This document shows, one piece after another, positions 1 to 8,770 of a DNA stretch of 64,000 nt. The position numbers and the translations under genes were made by a program. Within the stretch, counting starts at the first letter, position 1, and every line of letters begins with the position of its first letter. The notes beneath the pieces are model-generated. The model was not told the DNA's origin and did no database searches. It worked only from the letters and a program-made list of their open reading frames with translations. The stretch is from Clostridiales bacterium (GTDB lineage Bacteria > Bacillota > Clostridia > Saccharofermentanales > Saccharofermentanaceae), in the NCBI GenBank assembly GCA_017545245.1, contig JAFWPB010000063.1:87569-151568 (forward strand). Direction: 5' to 3'.

Positions 1-860
1 ATGCTCTTATGGAACTTTTCAAGCATGAGCGGAACGACCAGAATAATGGAGACCTTGGACTGCTGCATGTTCGGCACGATGTAGCGGAGACCTTCACAGA
101 TCGCAATATGGGAACCACGATAGACCTGGCAAAGGAAGCCACATGTGCATTCATAGGTATGGTGCAAAGGCAGTACCGACAGGAACATATCGTTCTGATC
201 GATATAACACATGGAACACATGCCCTCAAGGTTCTTACAGATATTCTTCTGGCAGAGCATAACTGCTTTGCTCTGTGCGGTCGTACCACTTGTAAAAAGC
301 AGAACGGTCATGGCTTCTCTGTCGATGGGCACATCCAGGAAAAGACGGTCGCCGGAATCCAAAAGCTCCTGTCCTTTATTCAAAACATCGTAGAAATAAT
401 GCACGCCCTCTTTATCGGTCTTATCCATGCAGATAAAGTTAGTCACGCCCGGGATGGTGTCCTTGATCTCATCGATGACTTTCTGCTTTGAGGAAGAATA
501 GATCACGCAGTTTACTTCCGCGCGGTTCAGGCAGCTGGCCACTTCTTCCGGAGGAAGTTCTTTGTCCAAAGGAACGATGATGCCGGTGCCGTTGGTTGTT
601 GCAAGATAGGATACATACCACTCATACCGGGTCTCGGCAAGGATCGCAATACGGGATCCAAGACCACATAGATGGGAAAGACCGGTTCCCAACGCCTGCA
701 CGGCTTTGTTATACTCGTTGAAAGTGTAGAACTCGTAGTCTCCGCCCTTCACTTTCTTATAGTAGAAAAGCGGCAGATCCCCATATAATTCCACGCTCTG
801 TTTCAGCATATCGCGCAGATCTTCGATGTGACGGACTTCGTATAATGGAATATTCTTCAT
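1..860 (-). CDS. AMP-forming acyl-CoA synthetase, N-terminal part (runs off the window)
   Basis: The frame opens with ATG at 860 (MKNIPLYEVRHIEDLRDML) and reads without a stop to the left edge, about 286 residues. It belongs to the ANL superfamily that adenylates a carboxylic acid and loads it on CoA. The nucleotide-binding A3 motif is visible as FTSGTTAQSKAV at about residues 189-200, followed by the usual region with LPLHHTYE (about 230-237). The A3 motif normally reads TSGTTGxPKG; here AQ replaces Gx, a divergent but still recognisable form. The C-terminal half with the catalytic lysine lies outside the window, so acid chain length cannot be judged. The gene has its own promoter candidate and is not obviously part of the pyr operon. 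Long-chain fatty acid CoA ligase (FadD-like) is the most likely role. Confidence 0.8.
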   Translation of the reverse strand, partial: MKNIPLYEVRHIEDLRDMLKQSVELYGDLPLFYYKKVKGGDYEFYTFNEYNKAVQALGTGLSHLCGLGSRIAILAETRYEWYVSYLATTNGTGIIVPLDKELPPEEVASCLNRAEVNCVIYSSSKQKVIDEIKDTIPGVTNFICMDKTDKEGVHYFYDVLNKGQELLDSGDRLFLDVPIDREAMTVLLFTSGTTAQSKAVMLCQKNICKNLEGMCSMCYIDQNDMFLSVLPLHHTYECTCGFLCQVYRGSHIAICEGLRYIVPNMQQSKVSIILVVPLMLEKFHKS

Positions 861-895
861 AACTGTATCCCTCGTATTTCACTAACAATATACTT

Positions 896-925
896 AGTAT
901 ACCAAAATAATTCGAAAAACAACAA
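896..925 (-). promoter_or_regulatory. promoter candidate of the acyl-CoA synthetase gene
   Basis: On the minus strand an extended -10 (TGG followed by TATACT, 901-896) sits 18 bases from a TTGTTG -35 candidate (925-920). It lies 36 bases before the ATG at 860. The spacing is one base over ideal, and there is no other evidence. Confidence 0.4.
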
Positions 926-939
926 GAAAATAGGCATTT

Positions 940-1500
940 TCAAGAAGGTTTTTGAGGCAGCCGGTATTGTTTCAGGGCCTTTCTTCTGGACTTGTAATCC
1001 GGACACCTTTCCCCTACCTTGCTCCAGAAAAGCGGCGAGTGGTTCATCTGATATAAATGTGAGAGTTCATGGATAAACACATATTCCCGAAGCGGCTCGT
1101 CCAGCTCGGACAGAAAGTAGTTCAGCGATATGTTTCCCGAAGACGAGCAGGATCCCCAGCGGCTGCTCATATGCTTGATCGTCACCCTTTTGGGTTTCAA
1201 GCCGTCATATTCTGCGAGAAAAGCATTTGCCCAGGCTTTGAGTTCTTTGATTTTCCTTTTCTGCTCCTCCACGCTTTCGTACTCAAGCTTGGTGGTAGCA
1301 AGGATCTTTTTCTGGTGCTTTTCGATCCAGGAAATATGCTCTTCGATGAAATTCTCGATTTCGCGGATGGAGATCCTTTTGGACGCGAATGCAAGAACAC
1401 GCCCGTCATTGTCGAGCGTGATCTTGAGTCGTTTATAGCGTCCATATGTCAGATGATAAGGAACGGCCAGTTTAGATGTGATCCGGTCCTGTTCGGTCAT
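940..1500 (-). CDS. YgjP/SprT-like zinc metallopeptidase (DUF45 family)
   Basis: A 186-residue protein of the YgjP family (DUF45, M48-like metal-dependent hydrolases). The zinc motif HELSHLYQMNH is near residue 143: HExxH supplies two histidines and the catalytic glutamate, with a further conserved HSPLFW stretch after it. An upstream tract around MSSRWGSCSSSG is the RWGSC signature of this family. No signal peptide or membrane segment is visible, so it should be cytosolic. Its start codon overlaps the end of pyrE by four bases, placing it last in the pyrimidine operon, although no pyrimidine function is known for the family. The physiological substrate is unknown. Confidence 0.85.
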   Translation of the reverse strand: MTEQDRITSKLAVPYHLTYGRYKRLKITLDNDGRVLAFASKRISIREIENFIEEHISWIEKHQKKILATTKLEYESVEEQKRKIKELKAWANAFLAEYDGLKPKRVTIKHMSSRWGSCSSSGNISLNYFLSELDEPLREYVFIHELSHLYQMNHSPLFWSKVGERCPDYKSRRKALKQYRLPQKPS

Positions 1501-2357
1501 ACTTCTGTTCTTCCGGGAACATAGCCGCGGGAAATTGCCATCTCGGCTCTCTGCTGCGGTTTGCCGCCTAATGCGATCTGTTCGTCGATGAAGGACGGAT
1601 GCGCAACCAGGAAGGCTTTCATGTAGTCGATTGGGCTGTCCATGAAATCGGAAACCATATCGCGCTGGGCAGTTGTCAGAATGCCCTTCTCTACAGCTTC
1701 ATCAAAGAGCGAGAGTTCGATCTTGGCGAAGGTATACATGTTTACGCCTTCTTTAGCGAGGTTCGCTTCACCACCCTGCAGACGGTCGATTACAGCGATC
1801 GTATCGGAGATGGTTGCGCCTACACCGCGGATGGATGGGATCCAAGCTTTTGTATAGCTGGAAGCTTCTGTGATCAGGTCAGCGATATGCAGGGACTTCT
1901 TTCCGGAAAGATCTCCTTCACCGACTTTGACAGCCTTTCCCTCCACGGTCTCGGAGAAGTAGGTCTCCCCGTCTTTAAAGATGGAAAGGTGCGGCTTGCC
2001 AAGAAGATAAGCCGGCATGAGCGAGAAGAAAAAGTCACGGCGCTCACCACCCGAGATGATGTCGAAGTCCAGTTCTTTTGCCTTGGAAACGATCAGATCG
2101 ATTACAAGACGGTAAGATTCGGACGTTTCATACTGCTTTTTTACAAACGGCAGGATCGTGGTCAGGAAATCTGCTCTGTCACCCGCTGCGGCTTCTTCGA
2201 TCAGAGCGAGAAGTTCATTGGCCTTCTCTTCCGATTCGATCAGAAAATGTGTATTTACGTAGAAAGGTCCAAGTGTTCCGGAAGCATACCAGAATGGCTT
2301 CTCCGGGTCACTTACACGTACTGCGTTTGTCGCAAATAAATAATCAGCAATCGTCAT
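1497..2357 (-). CDS. pyrE: orotate phosphoribosyltransferase, long form
   Basis: It converts orotate and PRPP to orotidine 5'-monophosphate, step five of UMP synthesis. The type-I phosphoribosyltransferase PRPP loop appears as HIADLITEASS at residues 157-167, aligned with the canonical VEDVITTGGS; the preceding ISGGERRDFFFS (101-112) is the usual segment before the flexible loop. At 286 residues it is some 70 longer than most PyrE proteins, the extra length lying at the C terminus (after about 215) and in an N-terminal extension. The assignment rests on this motif and on its place between pyrD and the operon end. Only seven bases separate it from pyrD. It could be mistaken for another PRTase if taken out of context. 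Confidence 0.85.
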   Translation of the reverse strand: MTIADYLFATNAVRVSDPEKPFWYASGTLGPFYVNTHFLIESEEKANELLALIEEAAAGDRADFLTTILPFVKKQYETSESYRLVIDLIVSKAKELDFDIISGGERRDFFFSLMPAYLLGKPHLSIFKDGETYFSETVEGKAVKVGEGDLSGKKSLHIADLITEASSYTKAWIPSIRGVGATISDTIAVIDRLQGGEANLAKEGVNMYTFAKIELSLFDEAVEKGILTTAQRDMVSDFMDSPIDYMKAFLVAHPSFIDEQIALGGKPQQRAEMAISRGYVPGRTEV

Positions 2358-2363
2358 AGTCGT

Positions 2364-3281
2364 TTACCTCCACAATTCCAGCGTTCCGGTAAGAGACGCC
2401 AGTTCTTCGATATTGTTTTCTTTTACATACTTCTCAAGGTCATCAACGATCTCTTCAGGACGTGTCGGATGTACAAGGGAGATCGTTCCAAGTTCTACTG
2501 CCGATGCGCCGGCGATCATGAACTCCAGGACATCCTCATATGTCGAGATGCCGCCACAGCCAACAACCGGGATCTTAACTGCCGAATAGATGTCATGCAC
2601 CATGCGGATCGCGACCGGCTTTACACACGGACCGGAAAGTCCGCCTGTATTGTTATGCAGGATCGGTCTTCTTGTACGGATGTCGATCGCCATGCCGAGC
2701 ATCGTGTTGATCGCAACGATCGCGTCAGCACCACCGGCTTCTGCACCTTTTGCTGTTTCAGAGATCGATGTGACATTCGGTGTCAGCTTGACCCACAAAG
2801 GAAGATCTGTTCTTTTGCGCAGATCGGAAACCAGAGCCTTGATGGCAACCGGCGAAGACCCGATGACCATACAGCCCTCTTTTACATTCGGGCAGGAAAA
2901 GTTCAGCTCGAGTGCATCGATCTTGTCTTTGTATGGATCCAGCTTTTCGACCATGGCGATGTAATCTTCGTTCGAATGACCAGCGACGTTAACAACTACA
3001 CCGGCACCGGATTTGACCATGTAGTCGAGCTCTGTCTTTAGAAAAGCATCTACGCCCGGGTTTTGAAGACCGACACAATTCAACATGCCGGAAGGCGTTT
3101 CTGCAACACGGACACCCTTGTTTCCGTCGCGAGGCAGCAAGGTCAGTCCTTTTGAAGAAAGAGCACCAAGCTTGCTGAGGTCCATGTACTCGGCAAGTTC
3201 ACGGCCGAAACCACATGTTCCCGAAGCCAGAATGATCGGGTTTTTGAGTTTAACTTTACCAACTTGAACGGAAATACTCAC
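2364..3281 (-). CDS. pyrD: dihydroorotate dehydrogenase B, catalytic (FMN) subunit
   Basis: It oxidises dihydroorotate to orotate on FMN. Class 1B is indicated by the catalytic cysteine in NFSCPNVKEG (Cys130) and by the adjacent pyrK gene, which passes the electrons to NAD. The FMN-binding barrel starts with NPIILASGTCGFG (residues 14-26), and a phosphate-binding glycine motif VVGCGGI follows near 240. The 305-residue length is normal. The start overlaps the end of pyrK by four bases (ATGA), which implies translational coupling and equal dosage of the two subunits in the heterotetramer. Confidence 0.95.
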   Translation of the reverse strand: MSISVQVGKVKLKNPIILASGTCGFGRELAEYMDLSKLGALSSKGLTLLPRDGNKGVRVAETPSGMLNCVGLQNPGVDAFLKTELDYMVKSGAGVVVNVAGHSNEDYIAMVEKLDPYKDKIDALELNFSCPNVKEGCMVIGSSPVAIKALVSDLRKRTDLPLWVKLTPNVTSISETAKGAEAGGADAIVAINTMLGMAIDIRTRRPILHNNTGGLSGPCVKPVAIRMVHDIYSAVKIPVVGCGGISTYEDVLEFMIAGASAVELGTISLVHPTRPEEIVDDLEKYVKENNIEELASLTGTLELWR

Positions 3282-4060
3282 CAGATCACCTCCTCTGCGC
3301 GGAAAACCGGTCCATCTTTGCAGCAGCGTTTATGGACAAATTCTTTTCCTTCTTCTTCCGCCTTGATCTTGCATACGCAGACCAGGCAGGCGCCGATTCC
3401 GCAAGCCATACGCTGTTCCAGCGAAACGAAGCAGGAGAGTCCTTTTGCCTTCGCCCACTCGGATACTTTCTTCATCATGATCCCAGGACCGACAACCATA
3501 ACTGTCGCTCCTTCGATCAGGCTGCTGTCGAGATCTTCCAGACAATTCATGACATTTCCCTTGATGCCAAGATCACCGGCATCCGTCGTGACATAAAAGT
3601 CAGACGTTTCTTTCGAAAACTCGTCGTAAAGGAACGCGTCGCATTTGCAGCGGTATCCATTTGCGATCACAGTCGGAATGCCGTGTTTCTGGGCGTAGTC
3701 AGCGGCGAAGTAGATCGGGAAAATACCCGTGCCTCCTCCGACAAGGAGAAGCTTCTTCACATCGGTGAAATCAAATCCGTTTCCCAAAGGACCAAGACAG
3801 GTAAACTCGTCTCCTTCTTTGGAAGCAAGGATCTCTTCTGTGCCTTTTCCGACTTTTCTTACGCCGATACAGAAAGTGCCGGCGTCTTTGTCTGTGCACA
3901 TGATTCCGAAAGGTCTCTTTAAGAAATGCGGACAGGAAAGATTGACGAACTGTCCCGGCTTTCCTTCACCAGCGATCTCGGGGCATAAAAATGTCAGGAT
4001 CGAACAGGTTTCGCCGAGACTTCGTATATTAATGAGTTTTGCTTTATATTCAGACTTCAT
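3278..4060 (-). CDS. pyrK: dihydroorotate dehydrogenase B, electron transfer subunit
   Basis: It is the FAD and [2Fe-2S] subunit that connects PyrD to NAD(+). The N-terminal ferredoxin-reductase-like FAD domain contains RPFGIM (flavin binding) near residue 50. A nucleotide-binding LLVGGGTGIFPI occurs near 105. The C-terminal cluster cysteines are Cys220, Cys225 and Cys228 with a distal Cys246 or Cys247, the usual PyrK pattern. The 260-residue length is typical. It lies between pyrF and pyrD with an overlap on the pyrD side. Confidence 0.95.
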   Translation of the reverse strand: MKSEYKAKLINIRSLGETCSILTFLCPEIAGEGKPGQFVNLSCPHFLKRPFGIMCTDKDAGTFCIGVRKVGKGTEEILASKEGDEFTCLGPLGNGFDFTDVKKLLLVGGGTGIFPIYFAADYAQKHGIPTVIANGYRCKCDAFLYDEFSKETSDFYVTTDAGDLGIKGNVMNCLEDLDSSLIEGATVMVVGPGIMMKKVSEWAKAKGLSCFVSLEQRMACGIGACLVCVCKIKAEEEGKEFVHKRCCKDGPVFRAEEVIW

Positions 4061-4072
4061 ATCGTCTCCTGT

Positions 4073-5077
4073 TTATGCTTGTAATGCGGAATTCAGATCG
4101 TCTCTCATGCGGAGCGCTTCTTCACGTGTAGCCTTCTGGAATCCGAGCAATGGTGCGCCGGATGGCCCATGCATTTCTGTCAGCTCCATCGGATCAATGT
4201 CTGTTCTCTTCTTCCATGCACACATCAGTGAGCGGGAAGCATTTACGATGCCGCCTTTTCCGTTTACAAAAGAGGCGACGGCGTCTTTTCCGGAACCGCC
4301 CTGTGCTCCGTATCCCGGGATCAGGATAAGAGCGTGTGGCATGATCTCACGTGCTTTCACTGCCTGCTCCGGCCATGTCGCGCCAACGACTGCGCCGACA
4401 GAGCTGAAGCCGGATTCACCGATCAGTTCCTGGCCCCATTTTTCAACATTCTCCGCCATGGCTTCATAAACCATGCGGCCATCTTCCAGCTTCAGATCCT
4501 GAAGATCTCCGGCTGACGGATTGGAGGTACGGACGAGGACGAAGAGTCCTTTTCCCTTCTCTTTCGCCACATCCATGAAAGGCTTGATTCCGTCAATGCC
4601 CAGATATCCGTTTACCGTGATGCAATCGCAGTCAAACATGCAGGCACTGGTCTCGTCGATGATCTTTGTTTCACCGATGATGGCGTTGGCATAAGCTGTT
4701 GCCGTCGTGCCGATATCGTTTCTTTTGGCATCTGCAATGACCAGCATACCCTTGTCCTGAGCATACTGGATGGTCTTTCTAAGAGCCATGATTCCGTGCA
4801 TGCCGTACATCTCATAATAGGCAAACTGAGGCTTGATCGCCGGAATGATGTCATACACAGCGTCGATCAGAAGACGATTGTAATCAAAAAGCGCCATGCC
4901 TGTTGTCATCTGCATATTTACAGGTTGTCCTGTTGCTTCTTTCTGCTTCTTTGCTTCATCAAGCCATTCCTGAAGCATGGCTTCCGGCAGATAATCCAGT
5001 TTCGGGTCCAGACCCATAACAGTCGGGTTATTGCACTTTTCGATATTTGCAAGCAGTTTGTCAGCGAAGTTCGTCAT
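4073..5077 (-). CDS. pyrF: orotidine 5'-phosphate decarboxylase, long subfamily
   Basis: It decarboxylates OMP to UMP, the last step of the pathway. The catalytic tetrad is visible in IADAKRNDIG: Asp116, Lys118 and Asp121, with Lys82 in AIKPQFAYYE upstream. The 334-residue length marks it as the longer subfamily found in many Clostridia and actinobacteria rather than the 230-residue Bacillus type. Its start overlaps the end of pyrC by 17 bases. Confidence 0.93.
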   Translation of the reverse strand: MTNFADKLLANIEKCNNPTVMGLDPKLDYLPEAMLQEWLDEAKKQKEATGQPVNMQMTTGMALFDYNRLLIDAVYDIIPAIKPQFAYYEMYGMHGIMALRKTIQYAQDKGMLVIADAKRNDIGTTATAYANAIIGETKIIDETSACMFDCDCITVNGYLGIDGIKPFMDVAKEKGKGLFVLVRTSNPSAGDLQDLKLEDGRMVYEAMAENVEKWGQELIGESGFSSVGAVVGATWPEQAVKAREIMPHALILIPGYGAQGGSGKDAVASFVNGKGGIVNASRSLMCAWKKRTDIDPMELTEMHGPSGAPLLGFQKATREEALRMRDDLNSALQA

Positions 5078-6320
5078 ATGTGATCTTTCCTCCTGTGATC
5101 GTAACTTTTACTCTTCCAGTCAGTGTTTCACCAATGTACGGTGAATTCGTGGATTTACTGAGTATCTCTTCTTTCGTGTAGACATATTCGGAAGAAAGGT
5201 CTGCCAGCGTGACATCTGCAGGCATGCCCTTGTCCAGTGTTCCACGTCCAAGATGCAGTATCTTCGATGGATTAATGGTCATCTTGTCGACCATCTCATC
5301 AAGACTCAGGTATCCAGGTTTGACCAGATAAGTATACCCTACACCGAAGGCAGTTTCAAAACCGATGATACCGTTATTGGCCAGAGAGAATTCAATATCC
5401 TTCTCGTCAACATGGTGCGGTGCATGGTCAGTAACGATACAGTCGATCGTTCCGTCTTTCAGACCTTCGATTACCGCCTTACGGTCTTCTTCCGTTCTAA
5501 GCGGTGGGTTCATCTTGAAGTTCGAGTTATAGGATTCACATGCATCCTCAGTCAGCGAGAAGTAATGCGGGCAAGTTTCACAAGTCACGCGTACACCGCG
5601 CTTTTTTGCCAGGCGGATGATGTCGATGCCTCTTTTGGTGCTGACGTGGCAGATGTGGATCGGCATTTCAAGATATTCTGCAGTCAGGATATCTCTTGCG
5701 ATCATGATCTCTTCTGCGATCGCAGGGATTCCGCGAAGTCCCAGAGAAGTGGCGACGTCACCATCGTTCATCGCACCTTCTGCGATGGAAAGATCTTCAC
5801 AGTGGTTTAATACCGGCAGATCAAAGTCAGAGGCATATTCCATGACTTTTTTCAGAAGGTTGGCGGTGGCAATCGGTCTTCCGTCATCGGAAACCGCTAC
5901 GATTCCGGCTTCCTTCATGAGGCCCATTTCAGCGATCTCTTTTCCCTCGAGGCCTTTGCTGGCTGCACCGATTGGGAAAACATTTGCGGATCCGACCTGC
6001 TCGGCTTTTCTTAAGATGCCTTCTACTACTGCGGCATTATCGCAGACCGGCTTGGTGTTCGGCATGCAGCAGACGCTGGAAAAACCGCCCTTGGCAGCAC
6101 TCCTCGTACCGGTTTTAATATCCTCACGATATTCAAATCCTGGTTCGCGAAGATGACAGTGCATATCGACAAGACCCGGCATTACAGTAAGTCCATCTGC
6201 CTCGATCACTTCATCGGCCTTGTCAGAAAGAGAGTCTACAAAGACACCGTTTTCAATAAAAATGTTGATCTTCTCACCTGTTTTATAATGCGTTGCATTT
6301 ACGATCTCTATTCTTTTCAT
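5061..6320 (-). CDS. pyrC: dihydroorotase
   Basis: It cyclises carbamoyl-aspartate to dihydroorotate in the cytosol. This is the amidohydrolase-fold type I enzyme: the metal motif VDMHCHLREPG places His54 and His56 in the binuclear site. Further ligands are expected in LNHCED (about 174), HICHVST (about 226) and VTDHAPHH (about 300). The 419-residue length is normal. The start overlaps pyrB by four bases. Confidence 0.94.
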   Translation of the reverse strand: MKRIEIVNATHYKTGEKINIFIENGVFVDSLSDKADEVIEADGLTVMPGLVDMHCHLREPGFEYREDIKTGTRSAAKGGFSSVCCMPNTKPVCDNAAVVEGILRKAEQVGSANVFPIGAASKGLEGKEIAEMGLMKEAGIVAVSDDGRPIATANLLKKVMEYASDFDLPVLNHCEDLSIAEGAMNDGDVATSLGLRGIPAIAEEIMIARDILTAEYLEMPIHICHVSTKRGIDIIRLAKKRGVRVTCETCPHYFSLTEDACESYNSNFKMNPPLRTEEDRKAVIEGLKDGTIDCIVTDHAPHHVDEKDIEFSLANNGIIGFETAFGVGYTYLVKPGYLSLDEMVDKMTINPSKILHLGRGTLDKGMPADVTLADLSSEYVYTKEEILSKSTNSPYIGETLTGRVKVTITGGKITYDELR

Positions 6321-7246
6321 TCTTGATTTCTCCTTGCCATCAGTAAGTAAAGTACAGCCATGCGGACCGCTACACCATTTGTGACCTGCTCATTGATCAC
6401 GGATTGCGGGCAGTCATATACGCTTGTAGGTAATTCAACACCGTGGTTGCAAGGACCCGGATGGAGCAGATATGCATCCGGCTTTGCCAGTTTCAGCACA
6501 TCTTCGGAGATGGAGTAGAATCTTGCATATTCAGCTACCGACGGGAACAGGGATTTCTGCTGTCTTTCCAGCTGGACGCGAAGGCCCATGACTGCATCGG
6601 CATCCTTTACTGCCTCGGATACATTGCGGCAGACTGTGCATCCCATCTTTTCCAGTCCGATCGGGACCATGGTCCGAGGACCGGCGACGGATACGGTCGA
6701 GCCGAGTTTAGTCAAACCGATCACGTTGCTTCGTACGACACGGCTGTGATAGAGGTCACCGCAGATGGCCACTTTCAGCCCATCCAGATGGCCATACTTC
6801 TCATACAGCGTGAACATGTCAAGAAGTGCCTGCGTTGGATGTTCGTTCATGCCGTCTCCTGCATTTACGATCGAAGCCTTTACTCTTGGTGCAAGATAAT
6901 GCGGTGCGCCGGATTGGCTGTGACGCATGATAATGATGTCTGTGGCCATCATGTCGATCGTTCTAGCCGTATCGAGAAGCGACTCACCTTTATTTACCGA
7001 ACTGCCTGATGTCGTGATGTTAGCACTGGCCGATCCCATGTATTTGGAAGCCAGTTCAAATGACAGTCTTGTTCTTGTGCTGTTTTCGTAAAACAGCGTT
7101 ACTACTGATTTACCCTGAAGATGTGATGTTTTCTTATTTCCTGAAGTCAACACCAACTTCATCATCTTGGCTGTATCGAGGATCTCCATGATCTCCTCGG
7201 CAGTCAATTGTTTTAACCCTAACAGATCCTTACTTCTTAGTCCCAT
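6317..7246 (-). CDS. pyrB: aspartate carbamoyltransferase catalytic subunit
   Basis: It condenses carbamoyl phosphate with aspartate. The carbamoyl-phosphate motif STRTR is at residues 56-60, and HPTQALLD lies near 133. I chose the ATG at 7246 because GAGGTG sits five bases upstream and the start shares its A with the pyrR stop codon (TAATG). An ATG 18 bases earlier would add six residues inside pyrR. No pyrI regulatory subunit gene is in the operon, as usual for Firmicutes with PyrR control. Confidence 0.93.
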   Translation of the reverse strand: MGLRSKDLLGLKQLTAEEIMEILDTAKMMKLVLTSGNKKTSHLQGKSVVTLFYENSTRTRLSFELASKYMGSASANITTSGSSVNKGESLLDTARTIDMMATDIIIMRHSQSGAPHYLAPRVKASIVNAGDGMNEHPTQALLDMFTLYEKYGHLDGLKVAICGDLYHSRVVRSNVIGLTKLGSTVSVAGPRTMVPIGLEKMGCTVCRNVSEAVKDADAVMGLRVQLERQQKSLFPSVAEYARFYSISEDVLKLAKPDAYLLHPGPCNHGVELPTSVYDCPQSVINEQVTNGVAVRMAVLYLLMARRNQE

Positions 7247-7797
7247 TATTTCACCTCTTCGCAAAGCACTACACGATCTTGTCCGTCGATTTCAGTAAAC
7301 TGGACGGAAACCATCTCCGTATTGGAAGTAGGTACATTCTTTCCTACATAATCCGAACGGATCGGTAATTGCCTGTGTCCTCTGTCAACCAGAGTCGCAA
7401 GCTGGATGCAGGCCGGACGGCCCATATCAAAAATCGCCTCGATCGCTGCTCGTACCGTTCTTCCGGTAAATAAGACGTCATCGATCAAGACGATTTTCTT
7501 ATCATTGATGTTAAAATGGATCGCTGTTCCATTGACGACAGGATGGGCGGCCAGTGTGGAGAGATCATCACGATAAAAGGTAATATCCAAAATTCCTACA
7601 TTCGGCCTTGTTCCTTCTACTTCTTCCAAAACTTTGGCAATGCGTTCCGCCATTGGGACACCTCGACGCTGGATACCGATCAAAACAACGTTTTCGAGTC
7701 CCTTGTTTTTCTCGATGATTTCATGCGAGATACGGATCAAGGCTCGGTTGATCGCCTGTGCGTCCATCAATAAGGTCTTCTCATGAAAATCTTTCAA
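7246..7797 (-). CDS. pyrR: pyrimidine operon attenuation regulator / uracil phosphoribosyltransferase
   Basis: PyrR binds pyr leader RNA when UMP is abundant and promotes termination; many members also have weak uracil phosphoribosyltransferase activity. The PRPP motif [12 protein letters not shown] is at residues 103-114, and the 183-residue length is normal. The start is TTG at 7797, chosen because GGAAGGAG lies just upstream and the first residues ([11 protein letters not shown]) match where the family begins. It is the first gene of the operon, directly behind a leader containing a PyrR-box-like sequence and a terminator hairpin, so the operon is probably autoregulated. Confidence 0.94.
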   Translation of the reverse strand: MKDFHEKTLLMDAQAINRALIRISHEIIEKNKGLENVVLIGIQRRGVPMAERIAKVLEEVEGTRPNVGILDITFYRDDLSTLAAHPVVNGTAIHFNINDKKIVLIDDVLFTGRTVRAAIEAIFDMGRPACIQLATLVDRGHRQLPIRSDYVGKNVPTSNTEMVSVQFTEIDGQDRVVLCEEVK

Positions 7798-7824
7798 CTA
7801 CACCACTCCTTCCTGTTTTACACA

Positions 7825-7872
7825 ACAAAAAACCGACTCTGCGGCTGTTCTTTCGCACCCTTCAAAGTCGGT
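7825..7872 (-). terminator. intrinsic terminator in the pyr leader (attenuator)
   Basis: On the minus strand ACCGACT (7872-7866) pairs with AGTCGGT (7838-7832) around a GC-containing loop and is followed by an uninterrupted T run. It ends about 28 bases before the pyrR start, the normal place of a PyrR-controlled attenuator. Confidence 0.85.
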
Positions 7873-7923
7873 CTAATATCTAATTGATCCGCGCTTTCTG
7901 CTGAATCGGACTGATCATCGAAA

Positions 7924-7947
7924 CACAACCTTTCTACTCTCTCTGGA
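7924..7947 (-). promoter_or_regulatory. pyrR: PyrR-binding-loop-like sequence in the pyr leader
   Basis: The minus strand reads TCCAGAGAGAGTAGAAAGG and then TTGTG. This closely resembles the conserved UCCAGAGAGG core of the Bacillus PyrR binding loop. It lies about 50 bases upstream of the attenuator and just downstream of a promoter candidate. PyrR bound here would be expected to stop the antiterminator from forming. The pairing of the antiterminator itself was not resolved by eye. Confidence 0.65.
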
Positions 7948-7956
7948 GCAGATTAA

Positions 7957-7984
7957 AGGATACGTTGTTAAGATGATAATCCAA
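7957..7984 (-). promoter_or_regulatory. pyr operon promoter candidate
   Basis: TTGGAT (7984-7979) and TATCCT (7962-7957) on the minus strand are separated by 16 bases. A start a few bases on would place the PyrR-box-like sequence near the 5' end of the transcript, as in other pyr leaders. The -10 is weak. Confidence 0.4.
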
Positions 7985-8008
7985 TATCAGGTAAAACGCA
8001 ATATGAAA

Positions 8009-8770
8009 TTACCAAACTGGTTCTTCATCATAATACCAGTTCCAGTCATTGTTCTGCGCTTCATTCTTGCGTCTCTCATTCTGGCGGTTCTGGTTGGCCT
8101 GCTGCATCATGCTTTCCATCTGGCTCTGGATCTGGGATTGTCTTTGCTGATCCTGATCCATGTTATTGCTCTCGTCGCTTCCCTGCTGATCACTGCTTTG
8201 CTGGTTCGACTCGGACTCATCGGAAGATTCAGACTGATCCGAAGGATCGTTCTGCTGCTGTTGCTGCTGCTTTTGCTGTTCTTCTTCCGCCTGCTGCAAC
8301 AATTCCTTGATCTCGTCATACAATCTCTGCGCACGATTATCATGACCGTTTCCGTCATCCGTAGCACATCCATCTTCAGAAAGGATATGCAGGCAATCCT
8401 GCAGAAGTGCGATCGTATTCTCAATATTTTTCTCGGAGAAACAATCTTTGTCCAGAAGGCCGAGTTTTGCGAGAGCAAGGTTTATACGTATCGGACATTC
8501 CTTTCCTTCCGGCGGATCTTTTTCCAAAGCCTGTTCATAGTATTGGATGGCATCATCGTAGTTATGAAGCTGGTAGGAAACGTTACCGTTGTTGTAGTAA
8601 ACGATGTACTGCTCAGTTAAGTTCATCATCTCCAAAAGACTGAAGTTTTCTGAGTAATCCTCCTCATCATATCTGGTAATGACCCACTCGTTATACATAT
8701 AAGTGAATACAAATTTCAGCAATATGAGGCCAGCTATGGTAAAAGCAGCAATAATAATCTTCTTCTTCAT
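8009..8770 (-). CDS. membrane-anchored TPR protein with Q/S/D-rich tail (BatC-like)
   Basis: A 253-residue protein with an N-terminal membrane segment (about residues 4-22) and a TPR-like pair of helices around residues 55-95 (SYQLHNYDDAIQYYEQALEKDP). After residue 150 the chain becomes extremely rich in Gln, Ser, Asp, Glu and Asn with few hydrophobics, and it ends in the aromatic NDWNWYYDEEPVW. The tail is likely disordered. It is the last gene of the MoxR/DUF58/VWA operon, where a TPR protein (BatC in Bacteroidetes) is a frequent partner. The start overlaps the preceding VWA gene by four bases. Function is not established; assembly or scaffolding of the VWA proteins is an inference. Confidence 0.75.
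   Translation of the reverse strand: MKKKIIIAAFTIAGLILLKFVFTYMYNEWVITRYDEEDYSENFSLLEMMNLTEQYIVYYNNGNVSYQLHNYDDAIQYYEQALEKDPPEGKECPIRINLALAKLGLLDKDCFSEKNIENTIALLQDCLHILSEDGCATDDGNGHDNRAQRLYDEIKELLQQAEEEQQKQQQQQQNDPSDQSESSDESESNQQSSDQQGSDESNNMDQDQQRQSQIQSQMESMMQQANQNRQNERRKNEAQNNDWNWYYDEEPVW

Noticed and set aside
7973..8620. A long plus-strand reading frame opposite the TPR gene
   Set aside because: It is a low-complexity shadow of the Gln/Ser/Asp-rich tail (Leu/Ile-rich when read in reverse). It has no ribosome site and no recognisable domain.
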